DNA of 64,000 nt, from NCBI RefSeq assembly GCF_000769405.2, contig NZ_CP053439.1, forward strand, positions 1,302,001 through 1,366,000, read 5' to 3'. Below, one piece after another: positions 53,174 to 63,325 of the stretch; positions within the stretch are counted from its first letter, which is position 1, and each line of letters begins with the position of its first letter. The DNA is from Rhizobium brockwellii. Lineage in GTDB: Bacteria; Pseudomonadota; Alphaproteobacteria; Rhizobiales; Rhizobiaceae. The position numbers and the translations under genes are program-made. The notes under the pieces are model-generated. The model was not told the origin of the DNA. It ran no database searches and saw nothing but the letters and a program-made list of their open reading frames with translations.

Positions 53174-55174
53174 ATGTTCCTCTATAAGGCTATCGTCTTT
53201 CTTCCCTTGATCGGTGCGATCGTCGCCGGCCTTTTCGGCCGCGCCATCGGCGCCAAGGCTTCGGAATATGTCACCAGCGGCCTGATGATCATCGCCGCCA
53301 TCTTGTCCTGGGTCGTCTTCTTCACCGTCGGCATGGGCCATGCCGAAGGCGGTCCGATCAAGGTCGAGGTGCTGCGCTGGATCCAGTCCGGCGGCATCGA
53401 CGTCTCCTGGTCGCTGCGCGTGGATACGCTGACATCAGTCATGCTGATCGTCGTCAACACGGTCTCGACGCTGGTGCATGTCTATTCGATCGGTTACATG
53501 CATACCGATCCGCATCGCCCGCGCTTCTTCGCCTATCTCTCGCTCTTCACCTTCGCCATGCTGATGCTGGTGACCGCCGACAACCTTGCCCAGATGTTCT
53601 TCGGCTGGGAAGGCGTCGGTCTCGCCTCCTATCTGCTGATCGGCTTCTGGTTCAAGAAACCGTCGGCGACGGCCGCAGCGATGAAGGCCTTCATCGTCAA
53701 CCGCGTCGGCGACTTCGGCTTCGTGCTCGGCATTGCCGGCGTGTTCGTGCTGTTCGGCTCGATCAACTTCGACACGATCTTCGCCAATGCCTCGAACTTC
53801 GCCCCGCATGAAGGCGGCGGCGAGGCGAGCGAGGTGATCCTCAACCTCTTCGGCATGCAGCTCGACAAGGCGCATGCGCTGACCGGCATCTGCCTGCTGC
53901 TCTTCATGGGCGCGATGGGCAAGTCGGCGCAGTTCCTGCTGCACACCTGGCTGCCGGACGCCATGGAAGGCCCGACCCCGGTCTCGGCCCTCATCCATGC
54001 CGCCACCATGGTCACCGCCGGCGTCTTCCTCGTCGCGCGCATGTCGCCGCTCTTCGAACTGTCGCACGATGCGCTTGTCGTCGTCACCGTGATCGGCGCC
54101 ATCACTGCCTTCTTCGCGGCAACCGTCGGCCTCGTGCAGAACGACATCAAGCGCGTCATCGCCTATTCCACCTGTTCGCAGCTCGGTTACATGTTCGTGG
54201 CGCTCGGGGTAGGGGCCTATGGCGCGGCGATCTTCCATCTCTTCACGCACGCCTTCTTCAAGGCGCTGCTCTTCCTTTGCGCCGGCTCGGTCATCCATGC
54301 CGTCGATGGCGAGCAGGACATGCGCTACATGGGCGGCCTGCGGCCGCATATTAAGTGGACGTTCCGTATGATGATTGTCGGTACGCTGGCGATCACCGGC
54401 GTCGGCATTCCCTTCACGCCGATCGGTTTTGCCGGCTTCTTCTCCAAGGACGTGATTATCGAGGCGACCTACGCTTCGCATTCGCCGGTCTCGGGCTTTG
54501 CCTTCTCGCTGCTGGTCATTGCGGCTCTGTTCACCAGCTTCTATTCCTGGCGCCTGATATTCATGACCTTCTTCGGCAAGCCGCGCGCTTCCCACGAGGT
54601 GATGCACCATGTCCACGAGTCGCCGCAGGTCATGCTGGTGCCGCTCTATCTGCTGGCGATCGGCGCGGTGCTTGCCGGCTACTTCTTCGAAGGCCGGTTC
54701 TATGGCGAGGAATATGCCGAGTTCTGGAAGGGGGCGCTCTTTACCGGCGCCGAGAACGAACTGGTCGAAGAGTTCCACCATGTTCCGGCGCTCGTGGCTT
54801 TGAGCCCGTTCATCGCCATGGTGCTCGGCTTCGTCACCGCCTGGTACATGTATATCCGCTCGCCGCAGACGCCGCGCATCCTGGCGCAGCAGCACCGCGT
54901 GCTCTACCAGTTCCTGTTGAACAAGTGGTATTTCGACGAACTCTACGACTTCCTCTTCGTCCGCTCCGCCAAGGCGCTCGGTCGCTTCCTGTGGAAGAAG
55001 GGTGATGTCGGCGTCATCGACACCTACGGCCCGAACGGCGTCGCCGCTCGTGTCGTCGCCGTCACCGATCGCGTGGTTCGACTGCAGACCGGTTACCTCT
55101 ATCACTACGCCTTCGCCATGCTGATCGGCATAGCGGCGCTCGTTACCTGGATGATGCTCGGGAGTTCCTTCTGA
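53174..55174 (+). CDS. nuoL: NADH-quinone oxidoreductase subunit L
   Basis: The 666-residue antiporter-like subunit has about 16 helices including the lateral helix. It shows [17 protein letters not shown], the conserved lysine helix [33 protein letters not shown] and [20 protein letters not shown]. It is the distal proton-pump unit. Its TGA overlaps the ATG of nuoM. Confidence 0.97.
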   Translation: MFLYKAIVFLPLIGAIVAGLFGRAIGAKASEYVTSGLMIIAAILSWVVFFTVGMGHAEGGPIKVEVLRWIQSGGIDVSWSLRVDTLTSVMLIVVNTVSTLVHVYSIGYMHTDPHRPRFFAYLSLFTFAMLMLVTADNLAQMFFGWEGVGLASYLLIGFWFKKPSATAAAMKAFIVNRVGDFGFVLGIAGVFVLFGSINFDTIFANASNFAPHEGGGEASEVILNLFGMQLDKAHALTGICLLLFMGAMGKSAQFLLHTWLPDAMEGPTPVSALIHAATMVTAGVFLVARMSPLFELSHDALVVVTVIGAITAFFAATVGLVQNDIKRVIAYSTCSQLGYMFVALGVGAYGAAIFHLFTHAFFKALLFLCAGSVIHAVDGEQDMRYMGGLRPHIKWTFRMMIVGTLAITGVGIPFTPIGFAGFFSKDVIIEATYASHSPVSGFAFSLLVIAALFTSFYSWRLIFMTFFGKPRASHEVMHHVHESPQVMLVPLYLLAIGAVLAGYFFEGRFYGEEYAEFWKGALFTGAENELVEEFHHVPALVALSPFIAMVLGFVTAWYMYIRSPQTPRILAQQHRVLYQFLLNKWYFDELYDFLFVRSAKALGRFLWKKGDVGVIDTYGPNGVAARVVAVTDRVVRLQTGYLYHYAFAMLIGIAALVTWMMLGSSF

Positions 55175-56685
55175 TGACCGATTGGCCTATTCTTTCAACG
55201 GTCACCTTCCTGCCGCTCGTCGGCGTGGTGCTCCTGCTGCTGATGAACGGCGAGAGCGAAACCGGCCGCAAGAACGTGCTGTGGATCTCGCTGATCACCA
55301 CCGTCTTCACCTTCGTCGTCTCGCTCTTCATCTGGACCGGCTTCGACAATGCCAATCCGGGCTTCCAGATGATCCAGAAGCTTGACTGGCTCGGCACCGG
55401 CATCGGCTACCACGTCGGCGTCGACGGTATCTCGATGCTGTTCGTCATCCTGTCGACCTTCCTCATGCCCTTCTGCGTGCTGGCGAGCTGGCTCTCGATC
55501 GAGAAGCGCCTGAAGGAATATATGATCGCCTTCCTCATCCTTGAAACGATGATGATCGGCGTCTTCGTCTCGCTCGATATCGTGCTCTTCTACGTCTTCT
55601 TCGAGGCGGGCCTCATTCCGATGTTCCTGATCATCGGTGTCTGGGGTGGCAAGGACCGCGTCTATGCGAGCTACAAGTTCTTCCTCTACACGCTGCTCGG
55701 CTCGGTGCTGATGCTGCTTGCCATCATGGCGATGTACTGGCAGGCCGGCACGACCGACATCACCGCGCTGCTCGCCTACAAGTTCCCGCCGGCGCTGCAG
55801 ACCTGGTTATGGCTTGCCTTCTTCGCCTCCTTTGCGGTGAAGATGCCGATGTGGCCGGTCCATACCTGGCTTCCCGATGCCCACGTTCAGGCGCCGACGG
55901 CTGGCTCGGTGATCCTGGCCGGCGTGCTGCTGAAGCTCGGCGGCTACGGTCTCATCCGCTTCTCGCTCGGCATGTTCCCGGTCGCGTCCGATTATTTCGC
56001 GCCGCTCGTCTTTGCCATGTCCGTCATCGCCATCATCTACACCTCTCTGGTGGCGATGATGCAGGACGATATCAAGAAGCTGATCGCCTATTCCTCCGTG
56101 GCCCACATGGGCTATGTGACCATGGGCATCTTTGCCGCCAACATGCAGGGTGTTCAGGGGTCGATCTTCCAGATGCTCTCGCACGGTATCGTCTCCGGCG
56201 CGCTCTTCCTCTGCGTCGGCGTCGTCTACGATCGCACCCATACCCGCGAGATCAACGCCTATGGCGGCCTCGTCAACAACATGCCGAAATATGCCGTGGC
56301 GATGATGGTCTTCACCATGGCCAATGTCGGGCTTCCCGGCACGTCGGGCTTCGTCGGCGAATTCCTGACGCTGATCGGTGTCTTCCGGGTCAATACCTGG
56401 GTAGCGCTCTTTGCCGCCACCGGCGTCATCCTCTCGGCCGCCTACGCGCTCTGGCTTTATCGCCGGGTGATCTTCGGCGCGCTGGAGAAGGAAAAGCTGA
56501 AGGCGCTGCTTGATCTTTCTCCGCGCGAGCAGCTGATCCTTTACCCGCTGGTCGCGCTGACCATCTTCTTCGGCGTTTACCCGGCTCCGGTCTTCGACGC
56601 GACGGCCGCCTCGGTGGATCTGCTGGTCAACAACTACACGGCCGCCGTGCACGCAGCGCAGAATGTTGCGCTGTCTATGAAATGA
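55174..56685 (+). CDS. nuoM: NADH-quinone oxidoreductase subunit M
   Basis: The 503-residue antiporter-like subunit has about 14 helices. It contains [21 protein letters not shown] with the key glutamate, [30 protein letters not shown] sequence with the conserved lysine just before, and [20 protein letters not shown]. The start overlaps the nuoL stop by one base, showing coupling. Confidence 0.97.
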   Translation: MTDWPILSTVTFLPLVGVVLLLLMNGESETGRKNVLWISLITTVFTFVVSLFIWTGFDNANPGFQMIQKLDWLGTGIGYHVGVDGISMLFVILSTFLMPFCVLASWLSIEKRLKEYMIAFLILETMMIGVFVSLDIVLFYVFFEAGLIPMFLIIGVWGGKDRVYASYKFFLYTLLGSVLMLLAIMAMYWQAGTTDITALLAYKFPPALQTWLWLAFFASFAVKMPMWPVHTWLPDAHVQAPTAGSVILAGVLLKLGGYGLIRFSLGMFPVASDYFAPLVFAMSVIAIIYTSLVAMMQDDIKKLIAYSSVAHMGYVTMGIFAANMQGVQGSIFQMLSHGIVSGALFLCVGVVYDRTHTREINAYGGLVNNMPKYAVAMMVFTMANVGLPGTSGFVGEFLTLIGVFRVNTWVALFAATGVILSAAYALWLYRRVIFGALEKEKLKALLDLSPREQLILYPLVALTIFFGVYPAPVFDATAASVDLLVNNYTAAVHAAQNVALSMK

Positions 56686-56703
56686 TGACGGGACTTATTG
56701 GAC

Positions 56704-58149
56704 ATGACCGCTGAAACAATTCTCCTCAGTCTGCATCTTTCCGCGCCGGAGCTCATCCTCGCGGTCGGCGCCCTTGTCCTGTTGATGGTCGGCGTCTTCT
56801 CAGGCGAGCGGTCGGGCCTTGTCGTCACCGGCCTGGCGATCGTCCTGCTGCTGGCCTCCGGCCTGTGGCTGCTCTTCGTGCCCGCAGAAGGCCTTGCCTA
56901 TGGCGGCGTCTACATGGCCGACGGCTTCTCGCGCTTCATGAAGCTGGTGGCGCTGATCGGTTCGCTAGTCGCCATATTCATGTCGATCGGCCACGCCCGT
57001 GAAAATCAGCTCGACAAGTTCGAGTTCCCGGTTCTCCTGGTGCTTGCGACCCTTGGCATCCTGCTGATGATCTCGGCCAACGACCTGATCTCGCTCTATC
57101 TCGCGCTGGAACTGCAGTCGCTGGCGCTCTATGTCGTCGCAGCGATCAACCGTGACAGCCTGAAGTCGACCGAAGCCGGTCTGAAATATTTCGTCCTCGG
57201 CGCGCTTTCCTCCGGCATGCTGCTCTACGGCATGTCGCTGGTCTACGGTTTCACCGGCCACACCCACTTTCCCGAAATCGCCCAGGCGCTGTCCGTCGAG
57301 GGCGCGCGTTCGCTTGGTTTGATCTTCGGCCTGGTCTTCATCCTCGCCGGCATCGCCTTCAAGATCTCGGCCGTTCCCTTCCATATGTGGACGCCGGATG
57401 TTTATGAAGGCGCGCCGACGCCGGTCACCGCCTTCCTTGCCGCAGCACCCAAGGTCGCCGCCATGGCGATGATGACCCGCATCGTCATCACCGCTTTCCA
57501 GCCGGTTCTGGCAGACTGGCAGCAGGTCGTCGTCTTCATCTCGATCGCCTCGATGCTGCTCGGTTCGTTTGCCGCGATCGGCCAGAAGAATATTAAGCGA
57601 CTGATGGCCTATTCCTCGATCGGCCACATGGGTTATGCGCTGGTCGGCCTTGCCGCCGGCAACCAGACCGGCGTCACCGGCGTCATGCTTTACATGGTCA
57701 TCTACATGGTCATGACGCTTGGCACCTTTGCGATCATCATGTCGATGCGCCGAAAGGACGGCACCGTCGTCGAAAATGTCGACGATCTCGCCGGCCTCTC
57801 CACAACGAACCCGTTCATGGCCGTGGTGCTGACGGCGCTGATGTTCTCGCTCGCCGGCATCCCGCCGCTCGCCGGCTTCTTCGCGAAGTACTTCGTCTTC
57901 GTTGCCGCCATCGAGGCCAAGCTCTATGCGCTCGCCATCATCGGCGTTCTCGCCTCGGTCGTCGGCGCTTACTATTATCTGCGTGTCATCAAGCTGATGT
58001 GGTTCGATGAGGCGACCGGCGAATTCGCCCGTGTCTCTGGAGCGCTGCGTCTGGTCTTCGGTCTCTCCGGTCTCTTCGTCACCGCCTATGTCCTCATCGG
58101 CGGCCCGATCGGCGGCGCGGCAGAGCTTGCCGCTGCGACGCTCTTCTGA
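56704..58149 (+). CDS. nuoN: NADH-quinone oxidoreductase subunit N
   Basis: The 481-residue antiporter-like subunit has about 14 helices and carries [47 protein letters not shown] and [20 protein letters not shown]. The ATG at 56704 is used; a TTG two codons earlier is possible. It completes the 14-subunit set in the order A to N. Its stop overlaps the birA start (TGATG), so birA is expressed with the operon. Confidence 0.96.
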   Translation: MTAETILLSLHLSAPELILAVGALVLLMVGVFSGERSGLVVTGLAIVLLLASGLWLLFVPAEGLAYGGVYMADGFSRFMKLVALIGSLVAIFMSIGHARENQLDKFEFPVLLVLATLGILLMISANDLISLYLALELQSLALYVVAAINRDSLKSTEAGLKYFVLGALSSGMLLYGMSLVYGFTGHTHFPEIAQALSVEGARSLGLIFGLVFILAGIAFKISAVPFHMWTPDVYEGAPTPVTAFLAAAPKVAAMAMMTRIVITAFQPVLADWQQVVVFISIASMLLGSFAAIGQKNIKRLMAYSSIGHMGYALVGLAAGNQTGVTGVMLYMVIYMVMTLGTFAIIMSMRRKDGTVVENVDDLAGLSTTNPFMAVVLTALMFSLAGIPPLAGFFAKYFVFVAAIEAKLYALAIIGVLASVVGAYYYLRVIKLMWFDEATGEFARVSGALRLVFGLSGLFVTAYVLIGGPIGGAAELAAATLF

Positions 58150-58913
58150 TGGCTTCCGACGGACGGCGCCGGATATCGCTCGGCGATTTCAGGCACGAGG
58201 CTCTGTCGGAAACATCGTCTACCAACAGCGAATGCCTCGCCCGGGCTCGGGCGGGCGATGGCGGTAATCTCTGGGTGACCGCCGAGAAGCAGACGGGCGG
58301 TCGCGGCCGCCGCGGCAGGCTCTGGGTTTCCGAGCGCGGCAATCTCTACGCTTCTCTTCTCCTGATCGACCCGGCGCCGATGGAGCGGCTGGGCTCGCTG
58401 CCGCTGGCGATCGCCGTTGCCGTGCACCAGGCGATCCGCAGGGTGTTGCCACTGGGCGCCGAACCGCTCGAGGTCAAATGGCCGAACGATATCCTCATCG
58501 GCCGAAAGAAGACCTGCGGTATTCTCGTCGAAGGCGAGGGGCTCCCGGATGGCCATTACGCGCTGATCGTCGGCATCGGCATCAATATCTCGGTAATGCC
58601 CGACAATCCGCTCTACCCCGTTACCTGTCTGCGTCAGCAGGGAAGTGCGGCTTCGCCGGAAGAACTCTTCGCGCATCTCTTCGCCGCCGCGGCGGAAGTG
58701 CTTGAAATATGGGACCAGGGCCGTGGCGTCGGCGAGATCACGACGCTCTGGCGCGCCATCGCCTGCGGCATCGGCGAAAAGATTACGGTCAATTTGCCCG
58801 ACCGATCGATTTCCGGACAATTCGCCGGAATTGATGATAATGGCTTGTTGATGCTCGATACCGGCGCTGGCAGGATAATGCCCATTGCTGCCGGTGATGT
58901 GTTTTTTGGATAG
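58149..58913 (+). CDS. birA: Biotin--acetyl-CoA-carboxylase ligase (class I, no DNA-binding domain)
   Basis: The 254-residue enzyme activates biotin as biotinyl-AMP and attaches it to carboxylase carrier proteins. The biotin loop reads KQTGGRGRRGRLW, and the KWPNDILIGRKKTCGILVE motif and C-terminal SH3-like domain (NLPDRSISGQFAGIDDNGLL) are present. It lacks the helix-turn-helix of E. coli BirA, so it cannot act as a repressor by itself. It overlaps nuoN by one base and is followed by the RNase J gene after 17 bp. Confidence 0.93.
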   Translation: MASDGRRRISLGDFRHEALSETSSTNSECLARARAGDGGNLWVTAEKQTGGRGRRGRLWVSERGNLYASLLLIDPAPMERLGSLPLAIAVAVHQAIRRVLPLGAEPLEVKWPNDILIGRKKTCGILVEGEGLPDGHYALIVGIGINISVMPDNPLYPVTCLRQQGSAASPEELFAHLFAAAAEVLEIWDQGRGVGEITTLWRAIACGIGEKITVNLPDRSISGQFAGIDDNGLLMLDTGAGRIMPIAAGDVFFG

Positions 58914-58930
58914 CGGAAAAAACGAAAATT

Positions 58931-60601
58931 ATGGCGAAACAGGACGAACTGGTATTCCTGCCTCTGGGCGGCGTCGGTGAGATTGGCATGAATCTCGCTC
59001 TCTACGGCTACGGCCCGCCCGAGCATCGCCAGTGGATCATGGTCGATTGTGGCGTCACTTTTCCCGGGCCTGACCTGCCGGGCGTCGACCTCGTATTGCC
59101 CGATATCCGCTTCCTCGCCAGCGAACGAAAGAACCTCAAGGCGATCATCATCACCCATGCGCATGAAGACCATTATGGTGCGCTCGCCGACCTCTGGCCC
59201 GGCCTCAACGTGCCGGTCTATGCCTCTGGTTTTACATCAGGTCTGCTCGAAGCCAAGCGCAATTTCGAGAAGGCTAAGATCGGCGAAGTGCCGGTGACGC
59301 CGTTCAAGGCCGGCGATACGATCAATGTCGGCCCCTTCAGCATCGAAGGCGTCGCCGTCAACCATTCGATCCCCGAGCCGATGTCGCTGATGATCCGCAC
59401 GCCGGTCGGCAATGTCATCCATACCGGCGACTGGAAGATCGACCACGAGCCTTCGCTCGGGCCGCTGACCGACGAGACACGTTTCCGCCAGCTCGGCGAT
59501 GAGGGCGTGCTAGCGCTGATGTGCGATTCCACCAATGCGCTACGCGACGGTGTTTCGCCCTCCGAGAAGGATGTGTCGGAAAGCCTGCGCAAGATCATCG
59601 AGAATGCCGAGGGCCGGGTGGCGATCACCACCTTCTCTTCGAATGTCGGGCGTATCCGCACCGTTGCCGAAGCTGCCGAGGCGGCAGGCCGCGAAGTGCT
59701 GCTGCTCGGCAGTTCGCTCAAGCGCGTCGTCAACGTCGCCCAGGATATCGGCCTGATGGAAGGCGTGAAGCCCTTCATCTCCGAGGACGAATACGGCTAC
59801 ATCCCGCGTGACAAGGTCGTCGTCATCCTGACCGGCAGCCAGGGCGAGGCGCGGGCTGCCCTTGCCAAGCTCTCGCGCGACGAGATGCGCAATGTGGCGT
59901 TTGCGGCGGGCGATATCGTCGTCTTTTCCTCGCGCGCCATTCCCGGCAACGAGAAGGCGATCCAGGACATCAAGAACGGCCTCGTCGAGCAGGGTGTGCA
60001 CATCATCACGGATACCGAGGCGCTGGTCCACGTTTCCGGTCATCCGCGCCGCAACGAGTTGCAGCGGATGTATGAGTGGACGCGGCCGAAGATCGTCGTG
60101 CCGGTGCATGGCGAGGCAACACATCTGACGGCGCATAAGGAACTTGCCGAGCAATCCGGCATCGCACTGGTGCCGCGGGTGCGCAACGGCGATATCCTGC
60201 GGCTGGCGCCGGGTCCCGTCGAGGTGATCGGCGAGGCGCCGCATGGCCGGATTTATAAGGATGGCACGCTGATCGGCGATTTCGACGAGATGGGCATCGG
60301 CGAGCGCAAGAAGCTCTCCTATGTCGGCCATGTCGCGGTCAACGTCGTGCTCGACGCCCGCTATGACATCGTCGGCGAACCAGACCTCATTTCGATCGGC
60401 CTGCCGACCTACGATGACGAGGGCGAGGATATGGAGGATACGCTCTTCGACGCGGCGGTCAGCGCCATCGAGAGCATTCCGCGCGCCCGCCGCAAGGATA
60501 TCGACATGCTGCAGGAGGCCGTGCGCCGCGCCATCCGCTCGGCCGCGAACAACACCTGGGGCAAGAAACCTCTTGTCACCGCCTTCGTCACCAAGGTTTG
60601 A
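58931..60601 (+). CDS. rnj: Ribonuclease J
   Basis: The 556-residue metallo-beta-lactamase/beta-CASP nuclease has the zinc motif THAHEDHYGAL (HxHxDH). Also present are NHSIPEPMSLMI, HTGDWKIDHEP, CDSTNALRDGVSPSEKDV, the beta-CASP region GRVAITTFSSNVGRI and VHVSGHPRRNELQRM. RNase J has endo- and 5'-3' exonuclease activity in mRNA and 16S rRNA maturation. Length and domains are standard for rhizobia, which combine RNase J with RNase E. It lies between birA and mce in one transcription unit. Confidence 0.95.
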   Translation: MAKQDELVFLPLGGVGEIGMNLALYGYGPPEHRQWIMVDCGVTFPGPDLPGVDLVLPDIRFLASERKNLKAIIITHAHEDHYGALADLWPGLNVPVYASGFTSGLLEAKRNFEKAKIGEVPVTPFKAGDTINVGPFSIEGVAVNHSIPEPMSLMIRTPVGNVIHTGDWKIDHEPSLGPLTDETRFRQLGDEGVLALMCDSTNALRDGVSPSEKDVSESLRKIIENAEGRVAITTFSSNVGRIRTVAEAAEAAGREVLLLGSSLKRVVNVAQDIGLMEGVKPFISEDEYGYIPRDKVVVILTGSQGEARAALAKLSRDEMRNVAFAAGDIVVFSSRAIPGNEKAIQDIKNGLVEQGVHIITDTEALVHVSGHPRRNELQRMYEWTRPKIVVPVHGEATHLTAHKELAEQSGIALVPRVRNGDILRLAPGPVEVIGEAPHGRIYKDGTLIGDFDEMGIGERKKLSYVGHVAVNVVLDARYDIVGEPDLISIGLPTYDDEGEDMEDTLFDAAVSAIESIPRARRKDIDMLQEAVRRAIRSAANNTWGKKPLVTAFVTKV

Positions 60602-60603
60602 CC

Positions 60604-61008
60604 ATGCTCGGCCGGGTCAACCATATCGCCATCGCAGTGCCCGATCTGGCCGCGGCGACGGCCGCCTATCGCGATACGCTGGGCGCTGCCGTATCGCAGC
60701 CGCAGGCTCTGCCGGAACACGGCGTTACCGTCGTCTTCGTCGAATTGCCGAACACCAAGGTCGAATTGCTGCAACCGCTCGGCGATACTTCGCCGATCGC
60801 AGCCTTCCTCGAAAAGAACCCATCCGGCGGCATGCATCACATCTGCTACGAGGTGGACGATATCCTTCTTGCCCGTGACCGGCTGGTCGCGGCGGGCGCA
60901 AGGGTGCTTGGCGATGGCCAGCCGAAGATCGGCGCGCATGGCAAGCCGGTACTCTTTCTGCACCCCAAGGATTTCTTCGGCACGCTGATCGAACTCGAAC
61001 AGGCCTGA
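60604..61008 (+). CDS. mce: Methylmalonyl-CoA epimerase
   Basis: The 134-residue VOC-fold protein starts LGRVNHIAIAVPDLAAATAAY. It has metal ligands in NHIAIAV (His), TKVELLQPL (Glu), GMHHICYEVDD (His) and LIELEQ (Glu). It interconverts the epimers of methylmalonyl-CoA on the propionyl-CoA to succinyl-CoA route. The ATG at 60604 lies 2 bp after the RNase J stop. Confidence 0.93.
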   Translation: MLGRVNHIAIAVPDLAAATAAYRDTLGAAVSQPQALPEHGVTVVFVELPNTKVELLQPLGDTSPIAAFLEKNPSGGMHHICYEVDDILLARDRLVAAGARVLGDGQPKIGAHGKPVLFLHPKDFFGTLIELEQA

Positions 61009-61121
61009 GCCCTGCTGCGGCAGAGTGACCCGAGGGCGGCTAAACGTTTCGCCGGCTTTGAATTGGTCGCCATTCCGCCGTATAAGGACGCGATATCAGC
61101 GCGGCATCAACGGGAACCATA

Positions 61122-61397
61122 ATGCTCCAGATCGTTCTTCAGGGATTTGCCGTCTACTTCATCATCTGGTGGATGACGCTTTTTGCCGTCCTGCCGATCG
61201 GCCTGCGCACCCAGGCGGACGACAATGATGTCGTGCTCGGCACCGTTCCGAGCGCGCCTACCCGGTTTCGCGCCGCTTTCGTGTTTTCGCTGACGACGCT
61301 GATTTCGGCCCTGGTCTACGGCCTGTGGTACGTCTGCGACACCTATTTCGGCTGGGGCTTCGATGCCCTGCCACAACTCGGCCCCAGCTTCTATTGA
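61122..61397 (+). CDS. DUF1467 membrane protein
   Basis: The 91-residue protein has two transmembrane helices (about 7-27 and 52-72). The family signature FIIWWMTLFAVLPIGLRTQAD lies at the first loop and RFRAAFVFSLTTLISALVYG at the second helix. DUF1467 is restricted to alphaproteobacteria, has no known role, and is regularly found between mce and proS. The ATG at 61122 has only a weak ribosome binding site. Confidence 0.85.
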   Translation: MLQIVLQGFAVYFIIWWMTLFAVLPIGLRTQADDNDVVLGTVPSAPTRFRAAFVFSLTTLISALVYGLWYVCDTYFGWGFDALPQLGPSFY

Positions 61398-61469
61398 GCG
61401 TGGCTTTTGCTCAAACTTTGAGCAGATGTAAACCTATTGAAAGTGAATTTTGTCATACCGGCGTCATAC

Positions 61470-61592
61470 TGTTGCGGCAAAGAGCTCTCGTAACGGAATG
61501 ATGGCCATCCCCTTACGGAAGCCGGCTTGATTTCTGGATGGGGTGGAGGCCGAAAAGCCAAAAAAAAACAAGGCTAAAAGCCTTGTTTTAAG
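61470..61592 (+). ncRNA. mmgR: Candidate small RNA (MmgR / suhB-type, alpha-r8)
   Basis: A free-standing RNA-like unit is visible. An imperfect long stem pairs GGCC-at-CCCC (61504-61513) with GGGG-tgga-GGCC (61541-61552), capped by the palindrome AAGCCGGCTT. An A-rich single strand (9 A) follows, then a perfect terminator: AAAACAAGGCT and AGCCTTGTTTT over a 3-nt loop (61565-61589). The position between a DUF1467 gene and proS is where I recall the MmgR sRNA of Sinorhizobium meliloti. The 5' end is a guess; the family name rests on position and shape. Confidence 0.6.
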
Positions 61593-61782
61593 TATCGCGT
61601 GATCTGTAACCGTTGCCGGGGCTGCGACGAGCGCGCCTAAGATCTGATCCTCCCAAGACTTGACCGCGAATTCGGCAAGAATTTAACTTCCTGCCTGTTT
61701 TGTGAGCTAAAACTAGCTCAAAGATTGGGCTTTGTCATCAGCTTTTTTTGCATTTTTGCTACACTCTAGCAAAATTTTTCTG

Positions 61783-61812
61783 TTGACAAGATTTTCGTTC
61801 AAGTCCTTATAA
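61783..61812 (+). promoter_or_regulatory. Sigma-70 promoter of proS
   Basis: TTGACA (61783-61788) is followed by TTATAA (61807-61812) after an 18-nt spacer, about 175 bp before proS. Confidence 0.6.
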
Positions 61813-61987
61813 ACACGCGCTTTTTCAGCCCCTTTCATTTTGCGGGTGCGAACATGCGCTTCCGGGAGGTTGCCGGCATCCGTTGCGGGTTTCCTTCCTG
61901 CCGCGAAGCGGCTATGAACGCTCCCGACATTAACAATGGTCTTTCGATTCCGCCTACTGCGGGATCTCAACCGCTCCGGAATCCGCC

Positions 61988-63310
61988 ATGCGTCTGTCCC
62001 GCTATTTCATGCCCATCCTCAAGGAAAACCCCAAGGAAGCGGAAATCGTCTCCCACCGGCTGATGCTGCGCGCCGGCATGATCCGCCAGCAGTCGCAGGG
62101 CATCTATTCCTGGCTGCCGCTCGGCAAGCGCGTGCTCGACAAGGTCAACGCGATTATCCGCGACGAGCAGAACCGCGCCGGCGCCATCGAGCTGTCGATG
62201 CCGACGTTGCAATCGGCCGAACTCTGGCAGGAAAGCGGCCGCTACGACGCCTATGGCAAGGAGATGCTGCGCATCAAGGACCGTCAGGATCGGCCGATGC
62301 TTTACGGCCCGACCAACGAAGAGATGGTGACGGATATTTTCCGCTCCTCCGTCAAGTCCTACAAGGACCTGCCGCTCAATCTCTATCATATCCAGCTGAA
62401 GTTCCGTGACGAGATCCGTCCGCGCTTCGGCACCATGCGCTCGCGCGAATTCATGATGAAGGATGCCTATTCCTTCGATCTGACGCGCGAAGGGGCGGAG
62501 CATTCCTATAACAAGATGTTCGCCGCCTATCTCAGAACCTTCGACCGGCTCGGCCTGCGCGCCATCCCGATGCGCGCCGACACCGGCCCGATCGGCGGCA
62601 AGCTCAGCCATGAATTCATCATCCTCGCCGATACCGGCGAATCCGAAGTCTTCTGCCACAAGGATTTCGTCGATTTCGATATTCCTGGCGAACACACCGA
62701 TTTCGACAGTGTCGAGGGCCTGCAGGCGATCTTCGATAAATGGACCTCGCTCTACGCGGCGACCTCGGAAATGCACGACGAGGCGGCTTTCAACGCCGTT
62801 CCGGAAGGCGACCGCCTGTCGGCGCGCGGCATCGAAGTCGGCCACATCTTCTATTTTGGCACGAAATATTCCGAGCCGATGGGCGCGAAAGTGCAGGGAC
62901 CTGACGGCAAGGAACACTTCGTTCATATGGGTTCCTACGGTATCGGCCCGACACGCCTTGTTCCCGCCATCATCGAAGCATCGCATGATGATAACGGAAT
63001 CATTTGGCCGGCATCGGTCGCGCCCTTCGATGTCGTCGTGATCAACATGAAGGCGGGCGATCAGGCCTGTGACGATACTTGCGAGCTGATCTATGCCGCG
63101 CTGACCAGGGCCGGCAAGGATGTGCTCTATGACGATACCGACGATCGGGCCGGCACGAAATTCGCGACCGCCGACCTGATCGGTGTGCCCGTCCAGATCA
63201 TCGCCGGCCCGCGCGCGGTCGCGAGCGGCGAAGTGGAAGTGAAAGACCGCAAGACCGGCGCCCGCGAAACGATGACCATCGAAGCGGCGATCAACAGGTT
63301 CGTGGCTTAA
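61988..63310 (+). CDS. proS: Prolyl-tRNA synthetase (short alphaproteobacterial type)
   Basis: The 440-residue class II synthetase has motif 2 ([25 protein letters not shown]), motif 3 ([19 protein letters not shown]) and the C-terminal anticodon-binding domain (about 345-440). Between motifs 2 and 3 there is no large insertion, so the editing domain of the 570-residue E. coli-type enzyme is missing, as in many alphaproteobacteria. Clearing of mischarged Ala-tRNA(Pro) would then need a separate trans-editing protein not seen here. The ATG at 61988 starts [19 protein letters not shown]. Confidence 0.96.
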   Translation: MRLSRYFMPILKENPKEAEIVSHRLMLRAGMIRQQSQGIYSWLPLGKRVLDKVNAIIRDEQNRAGAIELSMPTLQSAELWQESGRYDAYGKEMLRIKDRQDRPMLYGPTNEEMVTDIFRSSVKSYKDLPLNLYHIQLKFRDEIRPRFGTMRSREFMMKDAYSFDLTREGAEHSYNKMFAAYLRTFDRLGLRAIPMRADTGPIGGKLSHEFIILADTGESEVFCHKDFVDFDIPGEHTDFDSVEGLQAIFDKWTSLYAATSEMHDEAAFNAVPEGDRLSARGIEVGHIFYFGTKYSEPMGAKVQGPDGKEHFVHMGSYGIGPTRLVPAIIEASHDDNGIIWPASVAPFDVVVINMKAGDQACDDTCELIYAALTRAGKDVLYDDTDDRAGTKFATADLIGVPVQIIAGPRAVASGEVEVKDRKTGARETMTIEAAINRFVA

Positions 63311-63325
63311 GGAGACGGAGGCAAA

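Larger units (their letters stand above)
61398..61987. other. 590-bp intergenic region before proS
   Basis: It contains a structured RNA with terminator (61470-61592), an AT-rich stretch with GAGCT-aaaact-AGCTC (61702-61717), and the proS promoter at 61783. No protein gene is supported; an open minus-strand frame at 61713-61970 has low-complexity basic sequence and no ribosome binding site. Confidence 0.6.

Noticed and set aside
53435..55105. Long open frame antisense to nuoL
   Set aside because: It encodes a low-complexity Glu/Arg/His/Asp-rich product opposite a canonical nuoL gene. It is a by-product of codon bias.
61713..61970. 85-codon minus-strand frame upstream of proS
   Set aside because: Its product is basic and low-complexity, there is no ribosome binding site, and it overlaps the proS promoter region.
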